Below are positions 31,906 to 43,980 of a DNA stretch of 64,000 nt, piece after piece. Position 1 is the first letter of the stretch. Every line of letters begins with the position of its first letter. The stretch comes from Demequina mangrovi. Lineage in GTDB: Bacteria; Actinomycetota; Actinomycetes; Actinomycetales; Demequinaceae. The notes beneath the pieces are model-generated. The model saw only the letters and a list, made by a program, of their open reading frames with translations, was not told where the DNA came from and did no database searches. The position numbers were made by a program, and so were the translations under genes. The DNA lies in NCBI RefSeq assembly GCF_000759715.1, contig NZ_BBLU01000001.1, positions 310,001-374,000 on the forward strand, in the 5' to 3' direction.

Positions 31906-33969
31906 GTGACCATCAACTGGACCGACACGGACCGTCGCGCAGTCGACACGCTCCGCGTCCTGGCCGCCGACGCCGTCGAGAAGGTCGGCAACGGCCACCC
32001 CGGCACCGCGATCTCGCTGGCGCCCGCCGCGTACCTGCTCTTCCAGAACGTCATGCGCCACGACCCGTCGGACTCGCACTGGCTCGGCCGCGACCGCTTC
32101 GTGCTCTCCGCCGGCCACTCGTCGCTGACGCTGTACCTCCAGCTCTTCGCCTCGGGCTACAACCTGGGCCTCGACGACCTCAAGGCGCTCCGCACCGAGG
32201 GCTCGCTCACCCCGGGCCACCCGGAGTACGGCCACACCGACGGCGTCGAGATCACCACCGGCCCCCTCGGCACCGGCATCGCGTCCTCCGTGGGCATGGC
32301 GATGGCGGCTCGCCGTGAGCGCGGCCTGCTCGACCCCGACGCGGCCCCCGGCACGTCGCCGTTCGACCACCACGTGTACGTGATCGCCGGCGACGGCTGC
32401 CTCCAGGAGGGCGTGGCGCACGAGGCCTCGGCGCTCGCGGGCACCCAGGAGCTCGGCAACCTCATCGTCATCTGGGACGACAACAAGATCTCGATCGAGC
32501 ACGAGACCGACATCTCCTTCACCGAGGATGTCCTCGGCCGCTACGAGGCCTACGGCTGGCACACGCAGTCGGTCTCGTGGGTCAAGGAGGACGGCTACGA
32601 GGAGGACCCGCAGGCCCTTTTCGACGCCATCGAGGCCGCCAAGGCCGAGACCGGCAAGCCCTCGATCATCGCGCTGTCGACCATCATCGGCTGGCCTTCG
32701 CCCACCAAGCAGAACTCGGGCGGCGTGCACGGCTCCGCGCTCGGCGCCGCCGAGGTCGCGGGCCTCAAGGAGGTGCTCGGCTTCGACCCCGAGCAGTCCT
32801 TCGCCGTGGAGCCCGAGGTCCTCGCCCACATGCACCAGGTCAAGGAGCGCGGCCAGGCCGCCCACTCCGAGTGGAACGCCCAGTTCTCGCGCTGGGAGGC
32901 CGAGAACCCCGAGCGCGCCGCGCTGCTGTCGCGCCTCGTCAACCGCGAGCTGCCCGACGGCTGGGAGGACGCGCTCCCCTCGTTCGAGGTCGGCTCCAAG
33001 GTCGCGACCCGCGCCGCCTCCGGCAAGGTGCTCGGCGCCCTCGCGCCCGTGCTGCCCGAGCTCTGGGGCGGTTCCGCCGACCTCGCCGGCTCGAACAACA
33101 CGACCATGGCCGGCGAGCCCTCGTTCCTGCCCCCGCGCCGCTCGACCCACTCGTACCCCGACGGCCAGTGGTACGGCCGCACGCTGCACTTCGGCATCCG
33201 CGAGTTCGGCATGGGCGCGATCATGAACGGCATCACGCTGCACGGCCTCACCCGCGTGTACGGCGGCACCTTCCTGGTGTTCTCCGACTACATGCGCGCG
33301 TCGGTCCGTCTCGCCGCCCTGATGCAGATCCCCACCACCTTCGTGTGGACGCACGACTCGGTGGGCCTCGGTGAGGACGGTCCGACGCACCAGCCGATCG
33401 AGCACATCGCGACGCTGCGCGCGATCCCCGGCCTCGACGTGATCCGCCCCGCGGACGCCAACGAGACCGCGGCGGCGTGGAAGGCGATCCTCGAGACCAC
33501 CGACCGTCCCTCCGCGATCATCCTGTCGCGTCAGAACCTCCCGGTCCTCGAGGGCACCTCGACCGACGGCGTCCTCAAGGGCGCGTACGTGCTCGCGGGC
33601 GCCGACGAGGACGCCGAGGTGGTCATCATCGCCACCGGCTCCGAGGTCTCCGTCGCGATCGAGGCGCGCGAGCTCCTCGCGGCCGACGGCGTCAAGGCCC
33701 GCGTCGTGTCGATGCCCTCGCGTGAGCGCTTCGCCCGCCAGGACGCCGAGTACCGCGAGTCGGTCATCCCGGCCGCTCTCAAGGCGCGCGTGTCCGTCGA
33801 GGCCGGCTCGGCCCTCGGCTGGCGCGACATGGTCGGCGACGCCGGCCGCACCGTGGCCGTCGACCACTTCGGCGAGTCCGCGGACGGCGCGCTGCTGCTG
33901 AAGAAGTACGGCTTCAACGCGGAGAACGTCGCCGCGCAGGCCCGCGAGTCGATCGCGGCCGCCGGCTGA
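31906..33969 (+). CDS. tkt: Transketolase
   Basis: 687 residues, full length. GNGHPGTAISLAP near the start, the thiamine diphosphate motif GDGCLQEGVAHEA...WDDNKIS, and the pyrimidine-domain Glu in HFGIREFGMG are all seen, with THDSVGLGEDGPTHQP. It moves two-carbon units in the non-oxidative pentose phosphate pathway. GTG 31906 follows GAGGGAG. The next gene is zwf; tal and pgi, which often intervene in relatives, are absent from this window. Confidence 0.98.
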   Translation: MTINWTDTDRRAVDTLRVLAADAVEKVGNGHPGTAISLAPAAYLLFQNVMRHDPSDSHWLGRDRFVLSAGHSSLTLYLQLFASGYNLGLDDLKALRTEGSLTPGHPEYGHTDGVEITTGPLGTGIASSVGMAMAARRERGLLDPDAAPGTSPFDHHVYVIAGDGCLQEGVAHEASALAGTQELGNLIVIWDDNKISIEHETDISFTEDVLGRYEAYGWHTQSVSWVKEDGYEEDPQALFDAIEAAKAETGKPSIIALSTIIGWPSPTKQNSGGVHGSALGAAEVAGLKEVLGFDPEQSFAVEPEVLAHMHQVKERGQAAHSEWNAQFSRWEAENPERAALLSRLVNRELPDGWEDALPSFEVGSKVATRAASGKVLGALAPVLPELWGGSADLAGSNNTTMAGEPSFLPPRRSTHSYPDGQWYGRTLHFGIREFGMGAIMNGITLHGLTRVYGGTFLVFSDYMRASVRLAALMQIPTTFVWTHDSVGLGEDGPTHQPIEHIATLRAIPGLDVIRPADANETAAAWKAILETTDRPSAIILSRQNLPVLEGTSTDGVLKGAYVLAGADEDAEVVIIATGSEVSVAIEARELLAADGVKARVVSMPSRERFARQDAEYRESVIPAALKARVSVEAGSALGWRDMVGDAGRTVAVDHFGESADGALLLKKYGFNAENVAAQARESIAAAG

Positions 33970-33988
33970 CGCATCGTCCTTCCCGGAG

Positions 33989-34018
33989 GGGGCCTCGCAT
34001 CGCACGATGCGGGGCCCC
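33989..34018 (+). terminator. Terminator after tkt
   Basis: A 14-bp stem (GGGGCCTCGCATCG pairing with CGATGCGGGGCCCC, one T-G pair) with a 2-nt loop, then CCTT(T)-poor sequence, 20 bp after the tkt stop. Confidence 0.75.
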
Positions 34019-34077
34019 TTCCGCGTCTCCACCCCTCCCGATGCTCCGCCCGCCCTCCCCATGCCCCGCATCCGCAA

Positions 34078-34129
34078 CTGGGCGGTTCAGCAGGGCGATC
34101 CGGCAGGATCCCCCTGCTGAACCGCCCAG
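34078..34129. repeat. Long intergenic hairpin between tkt and zwf
   Basis: An 18-bp perfect stem (CTGGGCGGTTCAGCAGGG with its complement at 34112-34129) encloses a second stem GATCC/GGATC. It is too long and lacks the T run of an ordinary terminator. Its ends (CTGG..CGG, CCG..CCAG) and the core GGATCCTGC recur in the hairpins at 63.5 and 63.7 kb. Confidence 0.85.
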
Positions 34130-34186
34130 GTCGCGCTGAGGCTCCTCCGTCTCACCAGGTGGCGCCCGCGCATCGTCGCGTCGCAA

Positions 34187-34192
34187 TAGGAT
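34187..34192 (+). promoter_or_regulatory. -10 element of zwf (TAGGAT)
   Basis: TAGGAT places transcription start near 34199. This is downstream of the ATG at 34191, which supports the GTG start at 34242. Confidence 0.45.
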
Positions 34193-34241
34193 GGCCCAAG
34201 CGTCAGCGCCTCCCACGATGTCCCCCCTGGAAGGTCACAGA

Positions 34242-35755
<1,514 letters not shown>

Positions 35756-35759
<4 letters not shown>

Positions 35760-36676
35760 TCATCGAGCTCCCCGCCACCACCACCGGCGCGATCGCGAAG
35801 CGCCTGGTCGAGTCCCGCAAGGACGGCGGCGTCGTCACGCTCGCCCGCGTGATGACCCTCGTCATCGACGCCACGGACGCGGATGCCGAGCAGGCCATCG
35901 CCACCGCGAACGTCGCGTCGCGCGAGCACCCGTGCCGCATCATCGTCATCGCCCCCGGCACCTCGGAGGAGGCACGCCTCGACGCGGAGATCCGTGTGGG
36001 CGGCGACGCCGGCGCCTCCGAGGTCGTGGTGCTCCGCCCGTCCGGCGCGCAGATCGGCCACGACGACACGCTCGTCACTCCCCTGCTGCTCCCCGATGCG
36101 CCCATCGTCGTGTGGTGGCCGGCGGCCGTCCCCGCGGACATCGGCTCGTGCTCGCTGGGCCGCATGGCGCAGCGCCGCATCACCGACACCAAGGGCGAGG
36201 CGGACCCCGTGGGCACGCTCCTCTCCCTCGGGACCACCTACCGGCCCGGCGACACCGACCTCGCGTGGACGCGCCTCACCCGCTGGCGCGCGCTCCTCGC
36301 GGTCGCGCTCGAGCAGGTCGCGGACCCCGTGGTGACGCGCGCACGCATCCACGGCGACACCAACAGCCCGTCGATCCTGCTGCTGGGCGCGTGGCTCAAG
36401 CGCGCGCTCGGCTGCGAGGTCGAGGCCGCCTACGACGACTCCGTGGCGGCGCTCCAGTCGATCGTGCTTGAGACCCCGTCCGGCGCCATCGAGATCGCGC
36501 GTCCCGACGGCCACAACGCCACCATCCGTCAGCCCGGCCAGCCCGACCACGTCATCGCGCTTCCGGCCCGCTCGCTCGAGGAGGCGCTCGCGGAGGAGCT
36601 GCGCCGCCTCGACTCCGACGAGGTCTACGGCGAGGCGCTCGCGTCCTTCACCGCCGACACCGTGGTGCCGCTGTGA
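35756..36676 (+). CDS. opcA: Glucose-6-phosphate dehydrogenase assembly protein OpcA
   Basis: 306 residues. Position between zwf and pgl plus the segments CRIIVIAP, VWWPAAVPAD and NSPSILLLGAWLKRALG identify OpcA, the actinobacterial/cyanobacterial factor needed for full G6PDH activity. GGAGG precedes the ATG. It overlaps zwf and pgl by 4 bp each. Confidence 0.95.
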
Positions 36677-37395
36677 CCGGCAACGCGCGCGTGGTGGTCC
36701 ACACCGACGCCGAGGCGCTCGCCGAGGCCACGGCCGCACGTCTGCTGCTCACGGTGATCGACACGCTGTCGGTCCAGGACCGCGCGGACGTGGTGCTCAC
36801 GGGCGGCACCGTCGGCATCGCGACGCTCGCGGCGGTGTCCCGCTCGCCGCTCGCGGCCGCGATCGACTGGACCAGCGTCCACGTGTGGTGGGGCGACGAG
36901 CGCTTCGTCCCCGCCGGGGACGCCGACCGCAACGAGGGCCAGGCGCAGGCCGCGCTGCTCGCCGGACTGCCCCTGCCCGAGGAGAACATCCACCGGATGG
37001 GCGCCTCGTCCGACTTCGCCTCCGCCGAGGAGGCTGCCTTCGCGTACGCCGAGGACATCGCCGTCGAGGGCGCGCCCGCATGGGACGTGCTGATGCTCGG
37101 CATGGGTCCCGACGGGCACGTCGCGTCGCTCTTCCCCGGCCACGAGGGCTACGCCGCGACCGGCGCCGAGGTCGTCGCGGTGCACGACTCCCCCAAGCCC
37201 CCGCCCACGCGCGTCTCGCTCACGCTCGAGTCGATCCGCCGCGCGAAGCGCGTCTGGGTGGTCGCCGCGGGTGCCGCCAAGGCCGAGGTCGTGGGCCGCT
37301 CGCTGCACGGCGACCTCGAGCTCCCCGCAGCCGCGGTGCGCGGCGTGCAGGAGACCCTGTGGCTGGTCGACGCGGAGGCCGTCGCGCAGGTCTGA
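36673..37395 (+). CDS. pgl: 6-phosphogluconolactonase
   Basis: 240 residues from GTG 36673, overlapping opcA. VHVWWGDERFVPAGDADRN and the MLGMGPDGHVASLFPGH motif are characteristic of the DevB/SOL type Pgl. It hydrolyses 6-phosphogluconolactone, completing the oxidative branch encoded here except for gnd, which is not in the window. Confidence 0.97.
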   Translation: MTGNARVVVHTDAEALAEATAARLLLTVIDTLSVQDRADVVLTGGTVGIATLAAVSRSPLAAAIDWTSVHVWWGDERFVPAGDADRNEGQAQAALLAGLPLPEENIHRMGASSDFASAEEAAFAYAEDIAVEGAPAWDVLMLGMGPDGHVASLFPGHEGYAATGAEVVAVHDSPKPPPTRVSLTLESIRRAKRVWVVAAGAAKAEVVGRSLHGDLELPAAAVRGVQETLWLVDAEAVAQV

Positions 37396-37429
37396 CCCTC
37401 GGCGCGGGATGCGCCTCTCCACACACGGA

Positions 37430-37476
37430 ATGCAACTGTGCCCACATCAACAGGGGTGATGTGGGCACAGTTGCAT
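37430..37476. repeat. 20-bp perfect palindromic hairpin after pgl
   Basis: ATGCAACTGTGCCCACATCA pairs perfectly with 37457-37476 across a 7-nt loop (acagggg). The stem is markedly less GC-rich than its surroundings and has no T tract. It lies between the convergent pgl and SelT-like genes and may act as a bidirectional terminator or a protein-binding site. Confidence 0.8.
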
Positions 37477-37534
37477 CAGGATCGCCGCGCCGCCGCCGAT
37501 CCGTGTGGAGGCCGGCTGCGCTCGGGTGCTGCTC

Positions 37535-37816
37535 TCAGTGCCGCTTGCCCATGAGCAGGTCGCGGCCCTCGGGCTGGATCCCCTCACGCTCCGGCAGACG
37601 GTTGCGCACGGAGGCGACGATTGCGTCGATGTCGAACTGCGCGGGCTTGGCGTAGATCTCCTCGCCGTCCGCGCGGAAGGTGAAGATCCCCTTGCGCCCG
37701 GTCTTGAGCGTCACGCCGTCGATGGCGTTGCCGAACTCCTCCAGGAGCCGGGTCTGCGCCTCCGTCGCACGCGGGAGGTAGCCGCAGGGCACGCAGTACT
37801 CGATCTCGATCAGCAT
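37535..37816 (-). CDS. SelT/SelW/SelH (Rdx) family thioredoxin-fold protein
   Basis: 93 residues from ATG 37816 with AAGGAGA upstream. The sequence IEIEYCVPCGYLPRATE shows the CxxC redox motif of the Rdx/SelW family, with Cys rather than selenocysteine, and the FRADGEEIYAKP hairpin. It is probably a small cytoplasmic redox protein; no specific partner is known. Confidence 0.9.
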   Translation of the reverse strand: MLIEIEYCVPCGYLPRATEAQTRLLEEFGNAIDGVTLKTGRKGIFTFRADGEEIYAKPAQFDIDAIVASVRNRLPEREGIQPEGRDLLMGKRH

Positions 37817-37891
37817 CCTGTCTCCTTCTGTCGGGGGAACTGGTCCCACTCTCCCCTACGTCGGGGCCGGCGCGTGCATTCCCGCGCCGCC

Positions 37892-37959
37892 GCATCGTCC
37901 TGCGTCGCGCCCCGCTGCTGCATGAGTGCCGGCAGCGGCCTGAATCGGTCGCTCATGCA
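37892..37959. repeat. Intergenic hairpin element upstream of the SelT-like gene
   Basis: GCATCGTCC at 37892-37900 is followed by TGCATGAG (37919-37926) and CTCATGCA (37952-37959). The CATGAG/CTCATG arms are separated by exactly 25 nt, as in the element at 63480-63534, and the reverse-complemented loop shares CAGGCCG and about 14 of 25 positions with it. Confidence 0.6.
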
Positions 37960-37994
37960 CCATCGCGGTGCACTGTGACAGCGCCCGGAGACGC

Positions 37995-38028
37995 CGAAGG
38001 GCCGGCTCCCTGAGGAACCGGCCCTTCG
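37995..38028 (-). terminator. Terminator after rbpA
   Basis: CGAAGGGCCGG pairs with CCGGCCCTTCG around a short loop, 8 bp past the rbpA stop on the minus strand. Confidence 0.8.
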
Positions 38029-38035
38029 TGACGTC

Positions 38036-38398
38036 TTACTCCGCAGCCGCGAGGTCTCCGCGCCGCACACGCAGCGTGGTGAGAGCCTCGTCGAGGAGAG
38101 CGGCGCCCTCCTCCTCGCTACGACGCTCCTTCACATACGCGAGGTGCGTCTTGTAGGGCTCGTTGCGCATCGGCTCCGGCGGATTCTCCGGGTCGAGACC
38201 AGCGGGAAGACCGCAGCGCGGGCAGTCCCACTCGACCGGGATCTCCTGGTCGTCACCGACCGCGAAGCTGGGCGAGTTCACGTGACCTCGCGCGCAGTAG
38301 TACGAGACGACCTGACGCGGCGCCGATTCGCCGCGCTCGTCCTCTCCCATGGGCCCTGCGCCGACGCGCGAGCCTCGGATGGCGTTGCCCCCTGCCAT
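38036..38398 (-). CDS. rbpA: RNA polymerase-binding protein RbpA
   Basis: 120 residues. The N-terminal basic segment (GNAIRGSRVGAGPMGEDERG), zinc-binding core YYCARGHVNSPSF...WDCPRCG and C-terminal sigma-interaction helix match RbpA. It binds RNA polymerase and group 1 sigma factor and stabilises open complexes; it is restricted to actinobacteria and so supports the host assignment. GGAGGT lies 8 nt before the ATG. Confidence 0.97.
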   Translation of the reverse strand: MAGGNAIRGSRVGAGPMGEDERGESAPRQVVSYYCARGHVNSPSFAVGDDQEIPVEWDCPRCGLPAGLDPENPPEPMRNEPYKTHLAYVKERRSEEEGAALLDEALTTLRVRRGDLAAAE

Positions 38399-38416
38399 GG
38401 GTGCGACCTCCGTTGC

Positions 38417-38662
38417 CTAGATGGAGAACCGGGACACGAGCCCCAGCAGAACGACCACTGCGCCCCAGACGATCGCGACGCCCCACGTGATGCGCGTGAG
38501 GTTGCGCTCGCCGACGGCGGACGACTGGACGCCGGACGCGAGCCCGCCGCCGAACATGTCGGTGATACCGCCGCCACGGCCGCGGTGGATCAGCACCAGC
38601 GCGATGATCAGCAGCGACGTCACGACGAGCATGACCCAGAGGATGGTCTCGAGGATGTCCAC
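38417..38662 (-). CDS. secG: Preprotein translocase subunit SecG
   Basis: 81 residues from GTG 38662 with GGGAGAA upstream. Two membrane helices (about 4-22 and 58-77) flank a Gly-rich cytoplasmic loop (HRGRGGGITDMFGGG), the classic SecG layout. It associates with SecYE. It lies downstream of the gap/pgk/tpiA genes, as in many actinobacteria. Confidence 0.95.
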   Translation of the reverse strand: MDILETILWVMLVVTSLLIIALVLIHRGRGGGITDMFGGGLASGVQSSAVGERNLTRITWGVAIVWGAVVVLLGLVSRFSI

Positions 38663-38711
38663 GGTTCTCCCAGATGATGGATTGCGCTCACAAGGATACG
38701 CGACGAAAACG

Positions 38712-38742
38712 GCGGGGCCGGCCCGTTTCCGGACCGGCCCCG
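38712..38742 (-). terminator. Terminator after tpiA
   Basis: GCGGGGCCGG pairs with CCGGCCCCGC, followed on the minus strand by GTTTTCG. It separates tpiA from secG. Confidence 0.8.
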
Positions 38743-38761
38743 CTGTTGTCGTGAATGTCCC

Positions 38762-39550
38762 TTACGCGACGGTGTGCGCCTTGAAACGGGCGATCTTGGA
38801 GAACTCCTCCGGGTCGAGCGAGGCGCCGCCGACGAGGCCGCCGTCGACGTCCTCCTCGGCCATGAGCTGCGCGATCGACGAGGACTTCACCGAGCCGCCG
38901 TAGAGGACGCGGACGCCGTCCGCGAGCTCCTGGTCGTACAGCTCCGCGAGACGGCCGCGGATGGCCGCGCAGACCTCCTGCGCGTCCGCCGGGGTCGCGA
39001 CCTCGCCGGTGCCGATGGCCCACACGGGCTCGTACGCGATGACGACGTCCTTGGCCTTGTCGGCCGGGAGGTCCTTGAGCGCGCCGTCGACCTGCGCGAG
39101 CGTGTAGGACACGTGCTCGCCGGCCTTGCGGATGTCGAGGCCCTCGCCCACGCAGACGATCGGCACGATGCCGTGCTCGAAGGCCGCCTGGGTCTTGGTC
39201 GCCACGACCTCGTCGGTCTCGCCGTGGTACTGGCGACGCTCCGAGTGGCCCACGGCCACGTAGGAGACGCCCAGCTTCGACAGCTGGGTACCGGAGACCT
39301 CACCGGTGTACGCGCCCGAGACGTGCGCGGAGATGTCCTGCGCGCCGTACTTGAGCTCGAGCTGGTCGGCGTCGACGAGCGTCTGCACCGAGCGCAGCGA
39401 GGTGAAGGACGGGAGCACCGCGACCTCGACCTCGGAGAAGTCGTGCTTGGCGTCGCGGAGCAGCCAGGCCAGCTTCTGGACGGTGTGCGTCGCCTCGAGG
39501 TGGTCGAGGTTGAGCTTCCAGTTGCCGGCGATCAGCGGGGTACGTGCCAT
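38762..39550 (-). CDS. tpiA: Triosephosphate isomerase
   Basis: 262 residues. AGNWKLN (Lys), [15 protein letters not shown] (catalytic His), the active-site segment [11 protein letters not shown] (Glu) and YGGSVKSSS phosphate loop are all present. It interconverts DHAP and glyceraldehyde-3-phosphate. The ATG is 5 bp after the pgk stop. Confidence 0.98.
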   Translation of the reverse strand: MARTPLIAGNWKLNLDHLEATHTVQKLAWLLRDAKHDFSEVEVAVLPSFTSLRSVQTLVDADQLELKYGAQDISAHVSGAYTGEVSGTQLSKLGVSYVAVGHSERRQYHGETDEVVATKTQAAFEHGIVPIVCVGEGLDIRKAGEHVSYTLAQVDGALKDLPADKAKDVVIAYEPVWAIGTGEVATPADAQEVCAAIRGRLAELYDQELADGVRVLYGGSVKSSSIAQLMAEEDVDGGLVGGASLDPEEFSKIARFKAHTVA

Positions 39551-39555
39551 GGGTA

Positions 39556-40746
39556 TCAGTCCTCCAGAACGGCGAGGCCCGGCAGGACCTTGCCCTCGAG
39601 CAGCTCGAGCGACGCGCCGCCGCCCGTCGAGATGTGGCCGAAGCCGGCCTCGTCGAAGCCGAGCAGGCGCACGGCCGCGGCCGAGTCGCCGCCGCCGACG
39701 ACCGAGAAGCCGTCGGAGTCGATCATCGCCTGCGCGACGGCCTTGGTGCCGTTCGCGAAGGCCTCCATCTCGAACACGCCCATGGGGCCGTTCCAGACGA
39801 TGGTCTTGGCGTCCGCGAGCTTCGACGCGAACAGGGTGGCCGAGTCGGGGCCGATGTCGAGGCCCATGCGGTCCGCGGGGATCGCGTCGGCCGCGACGAT
39901 GACGGCGTCGGCGTCCGCGGCGAACTTGTCCGCGGCGACGATGTCGGTCGGGAGGACGATCTCGACGCCGTTCTCCTCGGCGGTCTTGAGGTAGCCCTTG
40001 ACCGTGTCGATCTGGTCCTGCTCGAGCAGCGAGCTGCCGACCTCGTAGCCCTTGGCCGCGAGGAAGGTGAAGACCATGCCGCCGCCGATGAGGAGGCGGT
40101 CGGCCTTGGTGAGCAGGTTCGCGATGACGCCGAGCTTGTCGGAGACCTTCGAGCCGCCGAGGACCACCGCGTACGGGCGGGCCGGGTCGGTCACGGCCTT
40201 GCCCAGCGACACGACCTCCTTCTCGACCAGCGTGCCGGCCGCGGCGGGAAGCACCTGCGCGATGTCGTAGACCGAGGCCTGCTTGCGGTGCACGACGCCG
40301 AAGCCGTCCGAGACGAAGACGTCGGCGAACGCGGCGAGCTCGGCGGCGAGCGCCTGGCGCTCCTCGTCGACCTTGGAGGTCTCGCGCGCGTCGAAGCGCA
40401 CGTTCTCGAGCATCGCGACCTGGCCGGCCTCGAGCGCGTCGGTGACGGCCTTGGCGGACGGGCCGACGAGGTCGTCGGCGAGCGTGACAGGGCTCCCGAG
40501 CAGCTCCGCGAGGCGCGCGGCGGCGGGCGCGAGCGAGTACTTGGCGTCGGGCTCGCCCTTGGGGCGGCCCAGGTGCGCGGTGACGATGACGGCGGCGCCG
40601 GCGTCGAGGAGCTTCTGGATCGTGGGGACCGAGGCGCGCACGCGGCCGTCGTCCGTGATCGTGGTGCCGTCGAGCGGGACGTTGAGGTCCGAGCGGACGA
40701 GCACCTTCTTGCCGCTGAGGTCGCCCAGCGAGTCGATGGTCTTCAT
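39556..40746 (-). CDS. pgk: Phosphoglycerate kinase
   Basis: 396 residues from ATG 40746. [22 protein letters not shown] and the C-terminal nucleotide site [11 protein letters not shown] identify the enzyme. It makes ATP from 1,3-bisphosphoglycerate. It follows gap after 106 bp that contain a hairpin. Confidence 0.98.
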   Translation of the reverse strand: MKTIDSLGDLSGKKVLVRSDLNVPLDGTTITDDGRVRASVPTIQKLLDAGAAVIVTAHLGRPKGEPDAKYSLAPAAARLAELLGSPVTLADDLVGPSAKAVTDALEAGQVAMLENVRFDARETSKVDEERQALAAELAAFADVFVSDGFGVVHRKQASVYDIAQVLPAAAGTLVEKEVVSLGKAVTDPARPYAVVLGGSKVSDKLGVIANLLTKADRLLIGGGMVFTFLAAKGYEVGSSLLEQDQIDTVKGYLKTAEENGVEIVLPTDIVAADKFAADADAVIVAADAIPADRMGLDIGPDSATLFASKLADAKTIVWNGPMGVFEMEAFANGTKAVAQAMIDSDGFSVVGGGDSAAAVRLLGFDEAGFGHISTGGGASLELLEGKVLPGLAVLED

Positions 40747-40795
40747 GGGTGTTCCTGTTCCTGTGAGAGCGGAAGGGAGATTCAGGGTGACGCGA

Positions 40796-40831
40796 CGACG
40801 GCCGCACACGCCAGAGCGTGCACGGCCGTCG
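40796..40831 (-). terminator. Hairpin between gap and pgk
   Basis: A 9-bp stem (CGACGGCCG/CGGCCGTCG), a 2x2 internal loop and a 5-bp stem (CACGC/GCGTG) capped by CAGA. It may terminate part of the gap transcripts so that gap is expressed above pgk-tpiA. Confidence 0.65.
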
Positions 40832-40852
40832 GAGCGATCACTTCGAGAGTGC

Positions 40853-41991
<1,139 letters not shown>

Positions 41992-42028
41992 GCGGACAGA
42001 AGTCCCAGGTGAGAACGTTCACAGGCCG

Positions 42029-43012
42029 CTATTCGTCGTCCAGGAGCTCCTGGCTGATGCCCGCCTCGGTATCGGGGATCCCCAGCTCCTCGGCCCGCTT
42101 GTCGGCGGTCGCCAGGAGGCGGCGGATGCGGCCCGCGACGGCGTCCTTGGTGAGCGGCGGATCAGCGAGCTTGCCCAGCTCCTCGAGGGACGCCTCGCGG
42201 TTCGCGAGGCGCAGCTCGCCGGCCTCGCGCAGGTGCTCGGGGAGGTCCTCGCCGAGGATCTCGAAGGCGCGCGCGACGCGGGCCCCCGCGGCGACCGCGG
42301 CGCGTGCGCTGCGGCGCAGGTTGGCGTCGTCGAAATTCGCGAGCCGGTTCGCGGTGCCGCGCACCTCGCGGCGCGTGCGCTTCTCCTCCCACGCCAGCAC
42401 GGACTCGTGAGCGCCGAGCCGCGTGAGCAGGTTCGCGATCGCGTCCCCGTCGCGGATCACCACGCGGTCGACGCCACGCACCTCGCGGGACTTCGCGCCG
42501 ATGCCGAGCCTGCGCGCCGCACCCACGAGCGCGAGGGCCGCCTCGGGTCCGGGCGACGTCACCTCGAGCGCGGACGAGCGTCCGGGCTCGGTGAGCGAGC
42601 CGTGCGCGAGGAACGCGCCGCGCCATGCCGCTACGGTGTCCTCGATCGCGCCGCCGACCACCTGCGGCGGAAGACCGCGCACGGGCCGGCCGCGGTGGTC
42701 GAGGAGCCCGGTCTGGCGCGCGAGCGCCTCGCCCTCCTTGACCACGCGCACCACGTAGCGGTTGCCCTTCTTGAGGCCGCCGCCGGAGACGACGATGATC
42801 TCCGAGCCGAGCCCGTAGGTCTCGGCGATGAATCCGCGCAGCCGGCGCGCGGCCGCTGCTGTGTCGAGCTCCGCCTCGATGACGATGCGGCCGGACACGA
42901 TGTGCAGACCGCCTGCGAATCGGAGGGTCGCCGCGATCTCCGCCTTACGGGCGGACACCTTCTCCAGCGGGACCCGAGCGAGCTCGTCCTTCACCTGTGC
43001 CGTCAAAGCCAT
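42029..43012 (-). CDS. whiA: Sporulation-type transcription regulator WhiA
   Basis: 327 residues from ATG 43012. LAGLIDADG-like N-terminal fold lacking nuclease residues ([21 protein letters not shown]) and a C-terminal helix-turn-helix ([25 protein letters not shown]). It regulates cell division genes in actinobacteria and firmicutes. It is last in the uvrC-rapZ-yvcK-whiA string, 20 bp after yvcK. Confidence 0.96.
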   Translation of the reverse strand: MALTAQVKDELARVPLEKVSARKAEIAATLRFAGGLHIVSGRIVIEAELDTAAAARRLRGFIAETYGLGSEIIVVSGGGLKKGNRYVVRVVKEGEALARQTGLLDHRGRPVRGLPPQVVGGAIEDTVAAWRGAFLAHGSLTEPGRSSALEVTSPGPEAALALVGAARRLGIGAKSREVRGVDRVVIRDGDAIANLLTRLGAHESVLAWEEKRTRREVRGTANRLANFDDANLRRSARAAVAAGARVARAFEILGEDLPEHLREAGELRLANREASLEELGKLADPPLTKDAVAGRIRRLLATADKRAEELGIPDTEAGISQELLDDE

Positions 43013-43032
43013 GGCGACAATCATGGCATCAC

Positions 43033-43980
43033 TCAGGTGACGCGCGCGCCGCCTTCTCTCACCCATCCCACCAGGGAGGTGTACTGGTCGCGCAGCATAC
43101 GGACGTCATGCCTGTCGAGCGTGCCCTCCGCGCGCATCGGCGCGCTCACGTACCGCGCGCCCCAGTCCTCGATCCGCCGCCGCAGCGCCGCATCGTCCTC
43201 GGAGGCGTCGACCAGGACCACGGCCGGGCAGAAGCCGGGCGCGGCGGCCCGCAGCGCCGCGATGTCGTCCGCGCGGCAGGTGCCGGCGGTCTCCTCGTCC
43301 TCGTCGGCAATGTTGAGCGTGAGGATGGTGCGCGGCCCCGCCTCGACCAGCGCGCTCGCCACGCGAGGCACCAGGAAGTGGGTGAGGACCGACGTGTACC
43401 AGGACCCGGGCCCGAGCACGACCGCGTCGGCCTCGGCGAGGGCCTCGAGCGTCGCGGCGGGCACCGCCGGATCGGCGGGCTCGATCGCGAGCGAGCGCAC
43501 CCGGCCGGGGGCCGTGGCGACGGCGACCTGGCCGACCACGCGCGTGGTCGCGCCGTCGGCGCCCATCTCGGCGCTCACGGTGATCGGCTCGGTCGACACG
43601 GGGAGCACGCGGCCCTCGGCACGCAGCAGCCGAGCGACCCAGTCGAGCCCCTCGACGATGCCTCCCGTGCGGTCCCACAGGCCCGCGATGAGCAGGTTCC
43701 CGACCGTGTGCCCGTCGAGCGGCCCGCCGGTCGCGAAGCGCCACTGCAGCACGTCGCGCCAGGTGCGGCCCCACTCGGTGTCCTCGCACAGCGCAGAGAG
43801 GGCCATGCGGAGGTCTCCGGGCGGCGGCACCGGCATCTCCTCGCGGATGCGGCCTGAGGAGCCTCCGTCGTCCGCGACGGTCACCACCGCGGTGAGCACG
43901 TCGCACGTCCCTCGCAGCGCCGACAGCGAGGCGTAGAGCCCGTGGCCGCCGCCTAGGGCGACCACCCGCGGTCCGGTCAT
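43033..43980 (-). CDS. yvcK: YvcK/CofD-like protein (gluconeogenesis factor)
   Basis: 315 residues. [18 protein letters not shown] at the N-terminus and [14 protein letters not shown] are YvcK signatures. The family binds UDP-sugars and affects cell wall synthesis and carbon use. The ATG overlaps the rapZ stop by 4 bp. Confidence 0.95.
   Translation of the reverse strand: MTGPRVVALGGGHGLYASLSALRGTCDVLTAVVTVADDGGSSGRIREEMPVPPPGDLRMALSALCEDTEWGRTWRDVLQWRFATGGPLDGHTVGNLLIAGLWDRTGGIVEGLDWVARLLRAEGRVLPVSTEPITVSAEMGADGATTRVVGQVAVATAPGRVRSLAIEPADPAVPAATLEALAEADAVVLGPGSWYTSVLTHFLVPRVASALVEAGPRTILTLNIADEDEETAGTCRADDIAALRAAAPGFCPAVVLVDASEDDAALRRRIEDWGARYVSAPMRAEGTLDRHDVRMLRDQYTSLVGWVREGGARVT

Noticed and set aside
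31663-34077. A 1245-residue protein made of the glycosyltransferase plus an upstream extension
   Set aside because: The extension is antisense to tkt and low in complexity. ATG 31662 has a GGGAGG site and starts at the family's N-terminal helix.
37816-38035. A protein-coding gene in the gap between the SelT-like gene and rbpA
   Set aside because: Only short overlapping frames without ribosome sites; the region holds the hairpin element and the rbpA terminator.
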